Assembly (NCBI GenBank): GCA_008973525.1
Contig: WACJ01000309.1
Coordinates: 62,001-126,000 of the forward strand
DNA: 64,000 nt
Direction: 5' to 3'
DNA from: Stenopsyche tienmushanensis
Taxonomy: Eukaryota > Arthropoda > Insecta > Trichoptera > Stenopsychidae
Shown here: one piece after another, positions 24,718 through 34,984 of the stretch
How the letters are laid out: each line of letters opens with the position of its first letter
Position numbering within the stretch: the stretch's first letter is position 1
Translations under genes and position numbers: made by a program
Notes under the pieces: generated by a model
What the model saw: only the letters and a program-made list of their open reading frames with translations
Databases searched by the model: none
What the model was told of the DNA's origin: nothing

Positions 24718-24872
24718 TTAACATCTTAACTGAGTATGACGAAATATTTCGTCATTCCAAAAAATCAACTGTAGCGAGTATGACGAAATATTCCATAGTT
24801 TACTATGGACCTGACGAAATAATTTCCCGTTGCACATACACCCTTTTTACATGCGCAAAACTAAAAGGTTAA
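24718..24872. mobile_element. Possible TTAA-flanked MITE
   Basis: Bounded by CCTTAAC on the left and GGTTAAGG on the right. The interior has three TGACGAAATA words, one extended to the palindrome TGACGAAATATTTCGTCA (24737-24754), and a second palindrome CCATAGTTTACTATGG. Layout resembles the TTAA MITEs nearby, but no second copy confirms its borders. Confidence 0.4.
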
Positions 24873-25366
24873 GGATATTCAGAAATGACATATGGAACCC
24901 ATCGATCCAATTTATCGCATTGTTAGCATTATTTTCAAATGTTACGTCATTCCCATTACACGTTAACGCGGTTACGGACTATAACGTTAATTTTTTCACT
25001 ACGCATAAACACGGGCATGAATTGTAAAGTGTTAAAATTAAAAATACAATAAATACCACATGATTGCAACAAAGCGAGATTAATGCATATTTATTGTGTT
25101 ATCAAAAGTAAATGATCTCCACACGATATTATTTTGGCCTCAAATGAATGATTAGTAAATGTAAATCATCCCAAATTTGTCTGTACAATGTTTTTTCCAT
25201 ACTCTAAATTTGAACTATTTATAAAATGTTACTATTTTTTAAAGATATTGCTGATTGTTTCTTGTGTTGAAATGAAAATATCGCCTAAAATTATTAACAT
25301 TTAATATATTTATATTCATATAAATAATTTCTGCAAAGCATAAATTAATTTAAATTTTTTTTTAAC

Positions 25367-25668
25367 CCCTTCAACGTTATGTTTTACTGTTAAAAGTGTC
25401 ATCCGTAGTGACACGATGTTTTTGCCGCTGGCGGATACATACGTCATATCCAGTATACGAAAAAAGTATATCATCAAGTTCGAACAAGTCAGTTCCCGAG
25501 ATAAATCATTCTTACATTTAACGTACACAACACTGCGATCAGATATATCCGTCATTTTCAATTGAGGTTTAATTAGCTTTCACAATGCGGATATATCCGT
25601 CATACCCACTTTGCATGGACTTTGATCATGACGGATATATTCGTCATATCCACTTAAGGCGTTAAATA
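25367..25668. mobile_element. TTAA MITE family A, copy 1
   Basis: Begins TTAACCCCTTCAACGTTATG and ends CCACTTAAGGCGTTAA. Interior dyads include GTGTCATCCGTAGTGACAC and several GACGGATATATCCGTC-like palindromes. A second copy in the same orientation lies at 28014-28315 with unrelated flanks. TTAA target and CCCYTT-type ends fit piggyBac-like MITEs; the class is inference. The 81-codon minus frame here is a by-product. Confidence 0.75.
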
Positions 25669-25726
25669 CCCAGATTTTTTTCTTAAAATAAATTTTTTGA
25701 ATAGCTCGATTAAAATATGTATTTTT

Positions 25727-25960
25727 CTACATAATTTCCTTCGTTATAAACAAAAATCCATTCGATAGAATGCTTCTTGATCCTGTCACGTAAGAAAGAA
25801 GGCGAGAAGTAGCATCCTCTGTTGCGCAACGCATAATTATTCGTTTTCTCATAAATGAAAACGTGAAATCAAGTGAAATTTTGATTAGACTTGAGGCATA
25901 GTTCGGCCCAAATTCTTCGACATTGCTAAGAAAATATAAACACAAAGCAAAATGAAGAAT
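25727..25960 (-). pseudogene. mariner transposase relic (family M4, C-terminal tail)
   Basis: On the minus strand, one frame ends IKKHSIEWIFVYNEGNYVEK (from about 25795 to 25730), matching the 'G.....RW..C....GDYVEK' tail of mariner transposases. Upstream sequence with CGTGAAATCAAGTGAAAT and TGCGTTGCGCAACAGAGGAT is shared with the relic at 30960-31130. It is broken in other frames. Confidence 0.55.
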
Positions 25961-26985
25961 AAGGATGGAAGGCTGAAGTTTGTAGTTATGTCCTGTAAAT
26001 CGTTTATTAATAATATTAAATTAGTATTTATATTATATTAATAATATCACAAGAAACTCACGCGTCGTCCTTGATCCAACTGACCATCGAACGTCCTCCT
26101 GTCCCATGCGACAGATGGCGCTACAATATCCTCTTTGAATCCCAAATATATCCTCGCTTAAATACTGTTCTATCATTTCTACCCAATTTTTCATTTTAAT
26201 AAATTTAATATTAATAAATATGATTTATTAAAAAAATATTTTAAAATTATTCCATTGTGCAATTTTTGATTCACGATGGACCAAAATGGCTTTTTCATCA
26301 TTATTTTATGGCCATTCGATGTGACGATGCCCTGATAAATGCACACATCATTCTGGTAACGCCACACAACTCTCTGTTACGGTTCGACATAAACATGAAT
26401 AGGAGTGGCATAAAAAGCACCCGAGGGTGTGTAAAGTAGCGTAATAGTGTCATACAATATTATACAGTGGGGTAGTTCAAAAGATGAAACACACCTGTGG
26501 TCACGTTCACAAATTATTAACATGGCAATATTTTCAGATATCGTAAATCTTAAAGATGTTTTTTTTTTGTGGGGGTGGCGAATAAATTGAATAAATGTCA
26601 TTTTCGCGAGGGCGATATTTGAAAATGACCTCTGCGCAAAGCCTATTAGAGGTATGCCCATGGTAAGGATTAGGAGTCTTCATGAGAGTTGGAGGTAGGC
26701 AAAATTTGCGGCGCGACACTCCCAGTTCTCCAGACTAATTGAGTTAATATTTGGTTATCTCACATTGGCACACTACGCCGGGATGCTACCCTTAATCCGG
26801 ACAGACACTTACTAAAAGACGAGCCAGGGTCGTCGATATGGTCTTCCGTAAATCCACATATATTTTTATTCAATTTATCATCTATTTAAATCAATAATTC
26901 AAAGCAAATTGTAATGGATAAAATAAATCTGAATTTTATGTGTTGATAAAGCATTGCTTTTTAATGAGAAAAATACCATTCAAGC
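25961..26985. other. No gene recognised
   Basis: Short frames on both strands (26257-26439 plus, 26377-26719 minus) show no motif. A run of T followed by GTGGGGGTGG lies at 26560-26580. No repeat partners seen within the window. Confidence 0.3.
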
Positions 26986-26989
26986 AAAG

Positions 26990-27302
26990 CAATGACTTGA
27001 TTAATGTCATTCGGACTATGTTCCATCATCATATTGCATCAACATTTGATCTTGATTCAAAGTGATTATCGCGTTTTCTCAAAGACGATCAACGCGTCCA
27101 TAATTCAGAGCGCTGTTTAGAGCCATTTCAGCGTAATACAAATGTTTTTTTCATGCGGTATGCAACAATGGATGAAACGTAGATCCATTACTATACTCCA
27201 GAGTCAAATCGACAGTCAGTTAAGTGAATCAAATAAATAAAGCCGTTATTGTATTATGTATTTTATAGTCATCCTACGAATTTATTGAGTGATGTGTTCC
27301 TA
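26990..27302 (+). pseudogene. mariner transposase relic (family M1, central part)
   Basis: Plus-strand reading gives FLKDDQRVHNSERCLEPFQR, then RYATMDET with a stop in place of W, then IHYYTPESNRQSVK. This is the mariner 'DSKRCLE.F' to 'TMDETWIHHYTPESK' segment with the first catalytic aspartate region. It then jumps straight to the M1 terminal repeat (27271-27294, ATCCTACGAATTTATTGAGT). Everything after the first catalytic motif is deleted. Confidence 0.8.
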
Positions 27303-27690
27303 TACTTGCATACGCGACGTAAAATAATGCTTTTAATGTTAATCTAATTATTTTAAAATTGAATTAGTCAAAGCCCAAATCCTCGGCGAGCATTCTTTGT
27401 GAGCGACACTGATGTCCATCCTGGCGAGCCTAATTTCACCAGTAAATCTCTAACGGATGCTTATAAGGGTTAAATTTGGACCGTCGTCCTCTTTGCGCGT
27501 ACACTCACCCCCATAAGTGTAAAACAATTATTCTCCGTATCATTTTATCATCAAAGCCATATTAAAACGCCGCATGCACACATTAGCTTAATAATTCATC
27601 AAAAATATCATTTAAATTTGACACATACACGCTCAGTATATTTTCTAGTTTTATATAAAATATTTATCTCATTCTCAATGCTAGAGCCTT
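27303..27690. other. No feature recognised
   Basis: Unique-looking moderately AT-rich sequence without repeats or frames of note. Confidence 0.3.
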
Positions 27691-27697
27691 TATAAGA

Positions 27698-27866
27698 GGG
27701 CGATTCAAATATAATCCGGAATTTTGCTAGTATTTATAATTGTTCCTTTTAATAAAAATAAATTTATTCCATCGGATAGAAAGCTTCCTATATAGAATTT
27801 GTGTTTTATATTATATATCATTAATAAATTTGTAAAGCAAAATTCCGGATTATATTTGAATCATCC
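27698..27866. mobile_element. mariner-type MITE (family M4)
   Basis: Inverted ends of 30 bp with at most two mismatches: GATTCAAATATAATCCGGAA followed by TTTTGC (27702-27727) and its complement at 27837-27862. Related ends occur at 53895 (GATTCAAATATAAACCGGAA) beside a mariner coding relic, and at about 30912. The interior is non-coding. Confidence 0.8.
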
Positions 27867-28013
27867 ACATACCTAAGAATACATAATTATATGCATTCTA
27901 ATTTTCTTGTTTTTTTAAAAGTATAAAATGTATTTTTTATTGAGTTTTTCGATATTTTTTAATATGAACTTTTTGAAAAATTTAAAGTGCTTTGCAACTA
28001 GTTTTTGAAGTTT

Positions 28014-28315
28014 AACCCCTTCAAAGTTACGTATCACTATTAAAAGTGTCATCCGTAGTGACACGATCTTTTCACTTCTAGCAGATACGTACGTCATATC
28101 TAGTATACGAAAATAGTATATCATAAAGTTCGAACAAATCAGTTTCCGAGATGAATCATTCTTACATCTAAACCATACAACACTGCAATCGGACATATCC
28201 GTCATTTTCTATTGAGGTTTGCTTAACTTTCACAATGCGGATATATCCGTCATACCCACTTTGCATAGACTTTGGTCTTGACGGATATATACGTCATATA
28301 CACTTAAGGGGTTAA
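28014..28315. mobile_element. TTAA MITE family A, copy 2
   Basis: Begins TTAACCCCTTCAAAGTTACG and ends CACTTAAGGGGTTAA. It aligns along its full length with 25367-25668, keeping GTGTCATCCGTAGTGACAC and the GATATATCCGTC dyads. The flanks differ from those of copy 1, so these are separate insertions and not one tandem duplication. The 96-codon minus frame here is not a gene. Confidence 0.8.
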
Positions 28316-29599
28316 GGACGTTTTTTTTTAAGTTTAAAATGCTTAAATCAGCCAAATTAAGTTTCCCGATTCGTACTTCTATGATTATGCTAATTATGGC
28401 TTTTTAATCAAGTAAATTGGACTAGAAAAATTAAGATTTACATCGAGAAGCCATTAGAAGACACCAGGAGGCTGGGACTTTGAAAGACAGGAAAAGATCG
28501 GGCCGTCCAAAATCTAGATTTTATAGCTTTATCATATTTTAGTCCAAAAATATTTTTTTAAAAAATCTGTCATCTTATAAGACGACGATTGTGGACTCCT
28601 TAGTTGGGCGCAAAATTTTATGAAAATATTTTATATAAAATTATGAGTTTTTTCACCCAATAACAAGTGTTTCCAAACTTATTGGCGGGGTCAGTATCAG
28701 ATAAAAAAATTTCAATGAGATGCTTTGCTCAAAAGTAAACATTTATATATCCAAGGGCATATTCCTTAAACTGTTAATGATCTACAAAAAATAATTTTGG
28801 GGTATTAAAACGTCCACCCAATGATCATAATCGTACTTTATATTTCCACATGTTAAATATCTTAAAAACGTCCCTCCAAGGGCAAAAAATCATAATTCCC
28901 AGCTTAAAATGAAATTGAATATGAATGTCAAAATGAAACTCGGACAGTATTTTTTTTTCAAATGTGATATTTACAAAATTATTTAAGATAAATTAAACGA
29001 TTATTAGATATATTAGATTAATTTTAGGCTAGTTTCATTCAAAATATATCATTATTAATTCAAATCAAATCGCATATCAACCAGAATGATTTAAAATTGA
29101 ATTAAAGTCATATAGATAAATTTATGATTTTATCTATAATATTTTTTACCATCCTATTAAGACTATAGTCGGTCTTTGAAGTCAAAATCCGAAATCGGAG
29201 ACCAGAAATCAAATGTGCCCGGTGTACTAGATTAACCACTCACGCTCGTTGGTGCGGAGCGCGGTATTTGTTTAAGACCCCTATCATGGGTTCATTCATA
29301 TGGGTCCATCTCACCTCCTCCTCTGAACATCCATTCCCCGGGATTCATCTCGTATATTTATATAATGAAGATAATTCCTCACAGGACATTGTCTCTCAGA
29401 CAGCTTGCCGGTTTAACTTGACGGTTTACATGCGAAAAAGCTCATGGGAAGAGCCTTCCTTTGACAGCTGACTTACAAGATGCGTCAAAATACCGTATAT
29501 ACTACACGATAATACTAAATTAATTTATAATTTGTTATAAAAATCAGGCATATTGACAATCCTCTACTTTCGACAAATTTATTTCGTCACCTTGGACGT
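28316..29599. other. No gene recognised
   Basis: AT-rich sequence; one 67-codon plus frame at 29268-29471 has no recognisable motif. A mononucleotide run of T lies at 28951-28958. Confidence 0.3.
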
Positions 29600-29900
29600 A
29601 TATCATTATATAATAGTAGTATTTCTATCGACACCTATGCTACTGATATCTATTGATTACTCTTGAGATGTACATACCGGCATTAAATTAAAATCTATAA
29701 AACTGATTTTCATCTACAAATAGTTTACGTTAAATATTATTAAATAAATATCATCTACTTTCGATACAAGATGTCTGGGATTTAAATAGACATGGCGCGG
29801 AAACTTGATTGAAGTATTGCATCTTTTAAATCATTTCATATAGTATTTATTATAAGCACCTACTGCATATATTCAGCCAATTTATCTGTATATTCATCAA
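29600..29900 (+). repeat. Dispersed repeat family R, uninterrupted copy
   Basis: Contains ATGTACATACCGGCATTAAA followed by TTAAAATCTATAAAAC, then a TACAAATAGTTTACGTTAAA phrase and GCGCGGAAACTTGATT. Related copies lie at 50160-50360 (+) and, split by a TTAA element, at 46100-46207 plus 47136-47200 (-). This copy is the empty site for that insertion. The class is unknown. Confidence 0.65.
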
Positions 29901-30220
29901 TTGAATCGAATATATATATATCTGTACTCAATAAATAAACAAGCAGGGGAACCCCAGGTGGATGAACAAAATATTTGACAGCTGAATAGAGTTATGTATA
30001 TTTGAAGAAGGACATTGTGCCTCGAATGGCTAATTGTACGTGCTTTAGGATTATAGGACTGAACTGGGAGATTATGTAGGATATTAGTAAACGCGACGGA
30101 CTGGACACCTAGATTATCCTTTTCAAATAAATCATGCACGGTTTGTTGGACTAATTTCTGTATTATAGTATTACTTACGAAATTATCCCCTCCGATGTTC
30201 GCTTGATTAAAATGATTCAT
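29897..30220 (-). other. Unrecognised 107-codon frame
   Basis: An open minus-strand frame starting MNHFNQANIGGDNFVSN. No domain, signal peptide or family resemblance is apparent, and it overlaps the right part of repeat R. It could be a fragment of an unknown element. I see no support for a host gene. Confidence 0.2.
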
Positions 30221-30281
30221 GATAAGCGGGATAGTTTTCCGTCAAATGAACACACGAAACATGCCTTAAAAATATATAACG

Positions 30282-30561
30282 GAATTGTTTTTAAATCTGG
30301 AAACTCTTCTCAAAAGCATAAGAATTGCATTTGTACGATTATCTAGTAAAATAGACTTTAATAAAGCAATTCTAAGATAAATATGTATTGTTTTTTTAAT
30401 TTATTTCTTATAAACTTTTTTTGTGCGATTTTTGGTACATTCGATCACATTGATTTGAAATTATGCAAGTTTTAAAAACAAGAGAAGTATTTTTTATGCG
30501 ATTTTTTTATATGCGACTCCCCGTGGAACATTTATATCGCATAAAAACAGACCTAAGTGTA
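30282..30561 (+). mobile_element. pogo/Tigger-like element, 3' fragment
   Basis: Matches 1083-1127 joined directly to 1562-1807, so it lacks the nested region present in the 893-1807 copy. It ends with the family terminal repeat CGCATAAAAACAGACCTAAG at the right. The left 190 bp of the family are absent. Confidence 0.7.
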
Positions 30562-30705
30562 TTTGCAAGTATAAGCTTATTTGCAAAATTCAAAAAAATA
30601 CTATTTTAAAAGTTATCTAATTTAAAATTCATATGCGTAAAATACATAGGACTTATTCTTACCCAAAATTTTGCTGAGCTTACTTTCAATCGATTTTAAT
30701 TTAAC

Positions 30706-30835
30706 ACATCGCTCAATAAGTTTATTAATTTCTTTTTAAAAAATAAAATTGCAAAAAGACGACCCCAAATGAAGAAAAAAAAAAGTAAATTGAAAAAAAA
30801 AAAAAATCCTACGAACTTATTGAGTTATGTGTTAT
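30706..30835. mobile_element. Palindromic mariner-type MITE (family M1)
   Basis: The left end is ATCGCTCAATAAGTTTATTA and the right end ATCCTACGAACTTATTGAGT. The interior carries poly-A tracts and CGACCCCAAATGAAGAAA, the complement-like counterpart of CTTCATTTGGCGTCC in the copy at 146-260, so the two are true copies of one MITE. Confidence 0.75.
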
Positions 30836-30907
30836 AATTAAGGATCCCAAATATTCGTAAAAATTGCTATGAGAGTATTTGAATATTTTATATATATTAT
30901 ATTAGAG

Positions 30908-31130
30908 AGTAATTCAACTATAACCCGAAATTTTGCTGAAACACATTTATTAGTGATATATAAAAAAAATGGAATATCTTATTTTTCTACATAGTTCCCC
31001 TCAACAAAAATAAGGATAGGAAGTTTCTTACTCCCACCACTGAAGAAAGAATGTGAAAAGTAGAATTTTCTGTTGCGCAACGCGTTTTATTGTAAACAAA
31101 GGCGTGAAATCTAGTGAAAAATCAAATGTT
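30908..31130. mobile_element. mariner relic (family M4, one end plus tail)
   Basis: An end of the type AATTCAACTATAACCCGAAA followed by TTTTGC is followed by TTTTTCTACATAGTTCCCCT and TTCTGTTGCGCAACGCG. These match the C-terminal coding region at 25727-25860 read on the opposite strand. No open frame remains. Confidence 0.55.
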
Positions 31131-31251
31131 TGTTTGAAACCAAACAAACAAAATCAAAAATAACAGAAATTATGTGATTGAAATTTTTGAATAGTTTTTC
31201 ATATTTATTTCGGCAAGCGTGTTAACTGTTTCTGTAAAGTTTTTAAATCCT

Positions 31252-31620
31252 TTAACCTTTTGAGGAGTGCCGCCGCAAATTTGCGATCGAATTCCAGTGA
31301 TTCAGAAAGAGCATTCTTATACGTTGAGCTCGAAGAGAGAAGAGAGAGACAGAAACAAAGAGAGTATCTTCACGAAGATCGTACAATTGTATAGATCGAT
31401 AACCCTAATTTATCGGATAACAATAACCCAAATTAATTGTATTTTTTATGTTTACATGAGAAATCAATGATTATTGTGGGCTATTGATAGTGTTTATTTA
31501 TTTATATACAAGCTTCATACACGCTTCATACATCATGTTTGTACGAATAATAAGTGGTGGACATACGAATATAGCATCTAAGTTTATGATGATTTTAAAT
31601 TAACTCATGTTACTTATTTT
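31252..31620 (-). mobile_element. TTAA-type repeat family B, most complete copy
   Basis: The left edge is TTAACCTTTTGAGGAGTGCC. The right edge, read on the minus strand, is the AGTTAATTTAAAATCAT region matching the 1178 copy start. It includes CTCGAAGAGAGAAGAGAGAG, the complement of the CT-rich repeats. It gives the second end of the family, showing inverted TTAACCYTTTGAG-like termini. Confidence 0.65.
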
Positions 31621-33075
31621 TATTTGCATTATGTATTAATATGATAATTTTATATCAGGGCTTCGAATCGGAACTGAACTGATGAATTATCTGTTGTGCA
31701 TCCCAAGAAATTTCTCGATTATTTTATCTGTTATTAGCTGTATTTATAATTTGTTTTAATGTCCAATACATCATATTTATAATTTGATGAGCCCATCATC
31801 GTCCGCTTCATAATATATCATCGATATGATTATCAAAAGCGCCTCGGAAGCGATCGATCCCTAATTAGGGCTTCAACAATGTTGCTCATCCAAAGTGGAA
31901 TCCACTCAAGTTTATTGTCCAATAAGGCTGTTGTTTATTTCAGCCGCCTTGTAATCCAATCTTTTAATTACGCCCAGGTAACAATTTAACAGACTTGACT
32001 CTTCAGAGATCCAAACACCCCCCGACGGTGGTGTGGAAATAGAGTAGAGGGTGAAGCGCCGAGGGAGCGAAAGAATGGTAACAGCATTCCATAGCTATCT
32101 CCGGAGCAGCATAGCCTTTGAGTCAAAATATTTAGAATATCAAAAGCGATTGTGAAACTTTCAGCGAAATTATCCTAAACTTTATAAAACGACTTTTTCT
32201 GCGTTAATTCATCAAAGGTAAAAAAGTTGCACCCGCTTAAACAATTTGCGCCCGGCGTCCAAAGGGTTGTACGTCAAATACTTGGGCGGTAAACTATGGA
32301 AAACATCCCAAAAAGCTCTTTTAAATTTTTGTGCAGCGAATTAATTAAACAAATTCAACTGTAGATTGTCGGGCTATTGAAGTCTGGTATAGTTGATGAA
32401 GCCTTTAATAATTTAAAGCCTTGTATCTGACAGAGTTACAGGTGATGTGGGGAGCGTAGTCTTAGGTCCAACACGGATACTAACTTTGGCTTCTGTTCGC
32501 GGTATTCAGAAGTTATGAACTGTTTAGTTGGATAATGCTCAAGTCCAGACATGGGAAGCCTTAATATGCTCCTTGTGATTTTAGACTTGCCATGCTGTCG
32601 AAACTTATTAAATTATGTACCCTTGTATGTGAGCAACCGCAACAATGCTACAATCATATGTCCAGGGCAGCTTGCAAATTTATATGAAATATTTTTATTT
32701 TTAACCGCAGACATATTTATATATCCAGCGATACAAATATATAGATTCTTGTTGGTATAAAATATCGCTGTTGTAAGAATCGATCTCAAAATTAATAAAA
32801 TACTTATTATACTCATAATATCATACAAAATCGATTCATAGATTGATCTAATATATTTCCAAATTTCGTACAAATTATCCAAATGTTTGCATATAAGATT
32901 TAATCTTGAACGCTTATTATAAAGTCTTCAGTTCCAGACAAATCCAGATAAAGCAAAATATTTTCGTCATTTTAATAAGCTTAGGAAAACTTCTATTAAA
33001 GTCGATTCCAATCGTCGGAAATAAGTAAATGGGTGCAATTTTCAATGAATTATACTGACTTTTGCAAGAGATTAA
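31621..33075. other. No gene recognised; one hAT-like end
   Basis: CAGGGCTTCGAATCGGAAC (31656-31674) looks like a hAT terminal repeat without a partner. The region 31980-32110 is GC-richer and looks single-copy. Frames at 32551-32882 have no motif. Confidence 0.35.
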
Positions 33076-33079
33076 AAAT

Positions 33080-34207
33080 CAGGGATTCTAACCGTTATTT
33101 TTCATTTTAAAAAAAGTAGCGGTTTTACCGGTTTTCGGTTCAGCTCCGGGTGACTCATTTTTTATTTATTTTCATCACATTTTTTTATAGAAATTTCTTT
33201 CTAGAAAATGTTTAGAATTTTCCCAGTCTTTCAAATTATTTTCTGAAGTATCGATTTAACCTTTCTTTCACCATAATGTATTTACTACAAATCGACTCTA
33301 ATAGTTAGAATATCAATATGAAATATAATAGATACGGGGTTCAGAATTCTTCAAGATTTTATATGGTGTACCAAATACATATCATCGTAGCGCGCGAGTG
33401 TTTTTTAGCACGGTAAGGGAAAGGTTAAAGGGGTATTCTTGTCTAAAGGCAAAAATTCTTGGGTGATATTTTAAATACAAATTTTTTTACCAGATGCTTA
33501 TTGACATTTTCAAAATATACAAAAAATAAAAAATAGTAAAAATAAAAAAAAGTTATAGGCTGGTTGACATGATTTTAACCATTTTAGTCATGTAAAATTA
33601 AAAAAATAATAAATATTCCTGATTATTATAAACGTTACTATAGTTCCTACCTCTAAATAAGAATTCAAATAATGGCAACTGTTTATAAAAAAGGTATTTT
33701 TTTTTAACCTGTGCTTGCAGTTACATATTTTTTTTACATAGTTATAAATGCAATTTTGACATAAATCTGGTAGGAACAATAGATAATTATATTCAAAAAA
33801 TTTGTACTAAATTTGAAGTAAATCAATAATTTAAAACTGGAGATATTATGTCAACCGTGTTAAAAAAAAGTAATTTCGAGTAAAACGCTTTTAAAGATTT
33901 CATTCTGGTGAGACCTGGTTAATTATCGCGTCACTAAAATAGCTATAATTTTGTAAATAAACGAAATTTTGTAAATTTATTTAGAGGATATATTTTTATA
34001 CTATATACTTTGAAAATATACTACAAGGTATAATACAAGATAAACATATATATCATATCAACATAAAAATCAATCTCACTCTCTTTAACGTAAAACGTGT
34101 ATCGAACCGAAAAAACCGATATTTTCTAATCGGTTCTGGTACGGTTTTTATTTCAGCAAGAATTATGATTTTACCAGTTTTCGGTTCAATTTCGATTCCA
34201 AACCTTG
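33080..34207. mobile_element. hAT-like non-autonomous element
   Basis: The left end is CAGGGATTCTAACCG and the right end reads, on the minus strand, CAAGGTTTGGAATCGAAATT. Subterminal words GGTTTTACCGGTTTTCGGTT (left) and TTACCAGTTTTCGGTTCAAT (right) recur, along with dyads such as CCGATATTTTCTAATCGG. A clean 8-bp target duplication is not visible. A TTAA element is nested at 33256-33428. Confidence 0.5.
33256..33428. mobile_element. TTAA-flanked MITE related to family C core
   Basis: Begins TTAACCTTTCTTTCACC and ends GGTAAGGGAAAGGTTAA, an inverted pair with TTAA at both edges. Its left two thirds match the family C core (ATGTATTTACTACAAATCGA ... GATACGGGGTTCAGAATT). It is nested in the hAT-like element at 33080-34207. 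Confidence 0.65.
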
Positions 34208-34773
34208 CCAAAATTAATATAGATTGTAGAAAAAAAATTGGAAGTTCAGCTTTAATTGATATTTTCTATAGATCGTTTGGATGCAAGTTTAGTTGAATTT
34301 TCTGCTTCTGAACGAGTAAATACTAAAACGACAATTCAAATACCATTTAAAAACTATGTTAATACTTGTAGATCTTCTATTTAAAAAAAACTAACATGAC
34401 TTTTAAAATTCTTATGAAAATTTCAATCCCAATGAGAATCTATAAAAAAAAACTTTTTAAATTCAAAGTTATTATAAAGTTTTTCGAAAAAATGAGAGAA
34501 TTTGATTGGCTAATGAATAATAATTTCCATGATGAAATTTTAAGATAAATTTAAGATTAAAACCCCGATTAGTATCATATATAATATGATAAATCTTGTT
34601 CTAAAATATCTTTTAAAAGCCGACAAAGGTTCAGTGCCCCGTTTGTAGATAATGCGATATTTTATTCAGCATCGAAGCTCAAACCTGTATTTCTATGAAT
34701 ATAATCTAATAATGTCCCGATCTGGCTCTCTGTACTTTGAGAGTGCGCTTAGGTTACATTTCAAGTGACAGAA

Positions 34774-34960
34774 TTAACCCTTTGAAGTCTTGTGTCACCC
34801 CCATATCATGTTCTACGGCAAAGTAAGCTATAACAATATACTCGACCCTTACACATACACCGCTTTTACAAGTGGCACATGCCAGGACTACCTTGTTGCT
34901 CTGATATCCTTAAACGTTGAAGAAATTCCTCGACATTATTCATATTATCCCACAGGGTAA
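34774..34960 (-). pseudogene. Possible piggyBac-type 3' end
   Basis: A TTAACCCTTTGAAGTC terminus (34774 on) is followed on the minus strand by a short frame reading VVLACATCKSGVCVRV. A cysteine-rich tail of the 'C..C....C' kind directly before the element end is the layout of piggyBac-family transposases. No upstream DDE domain is recognisable: the frames at 34985-35426 carry nothing I can place. This is a weak call. Confidence 0.3.
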
Positions 34961-34984
34961 TAAAGATTTTCTTGGTTTTTTGTT

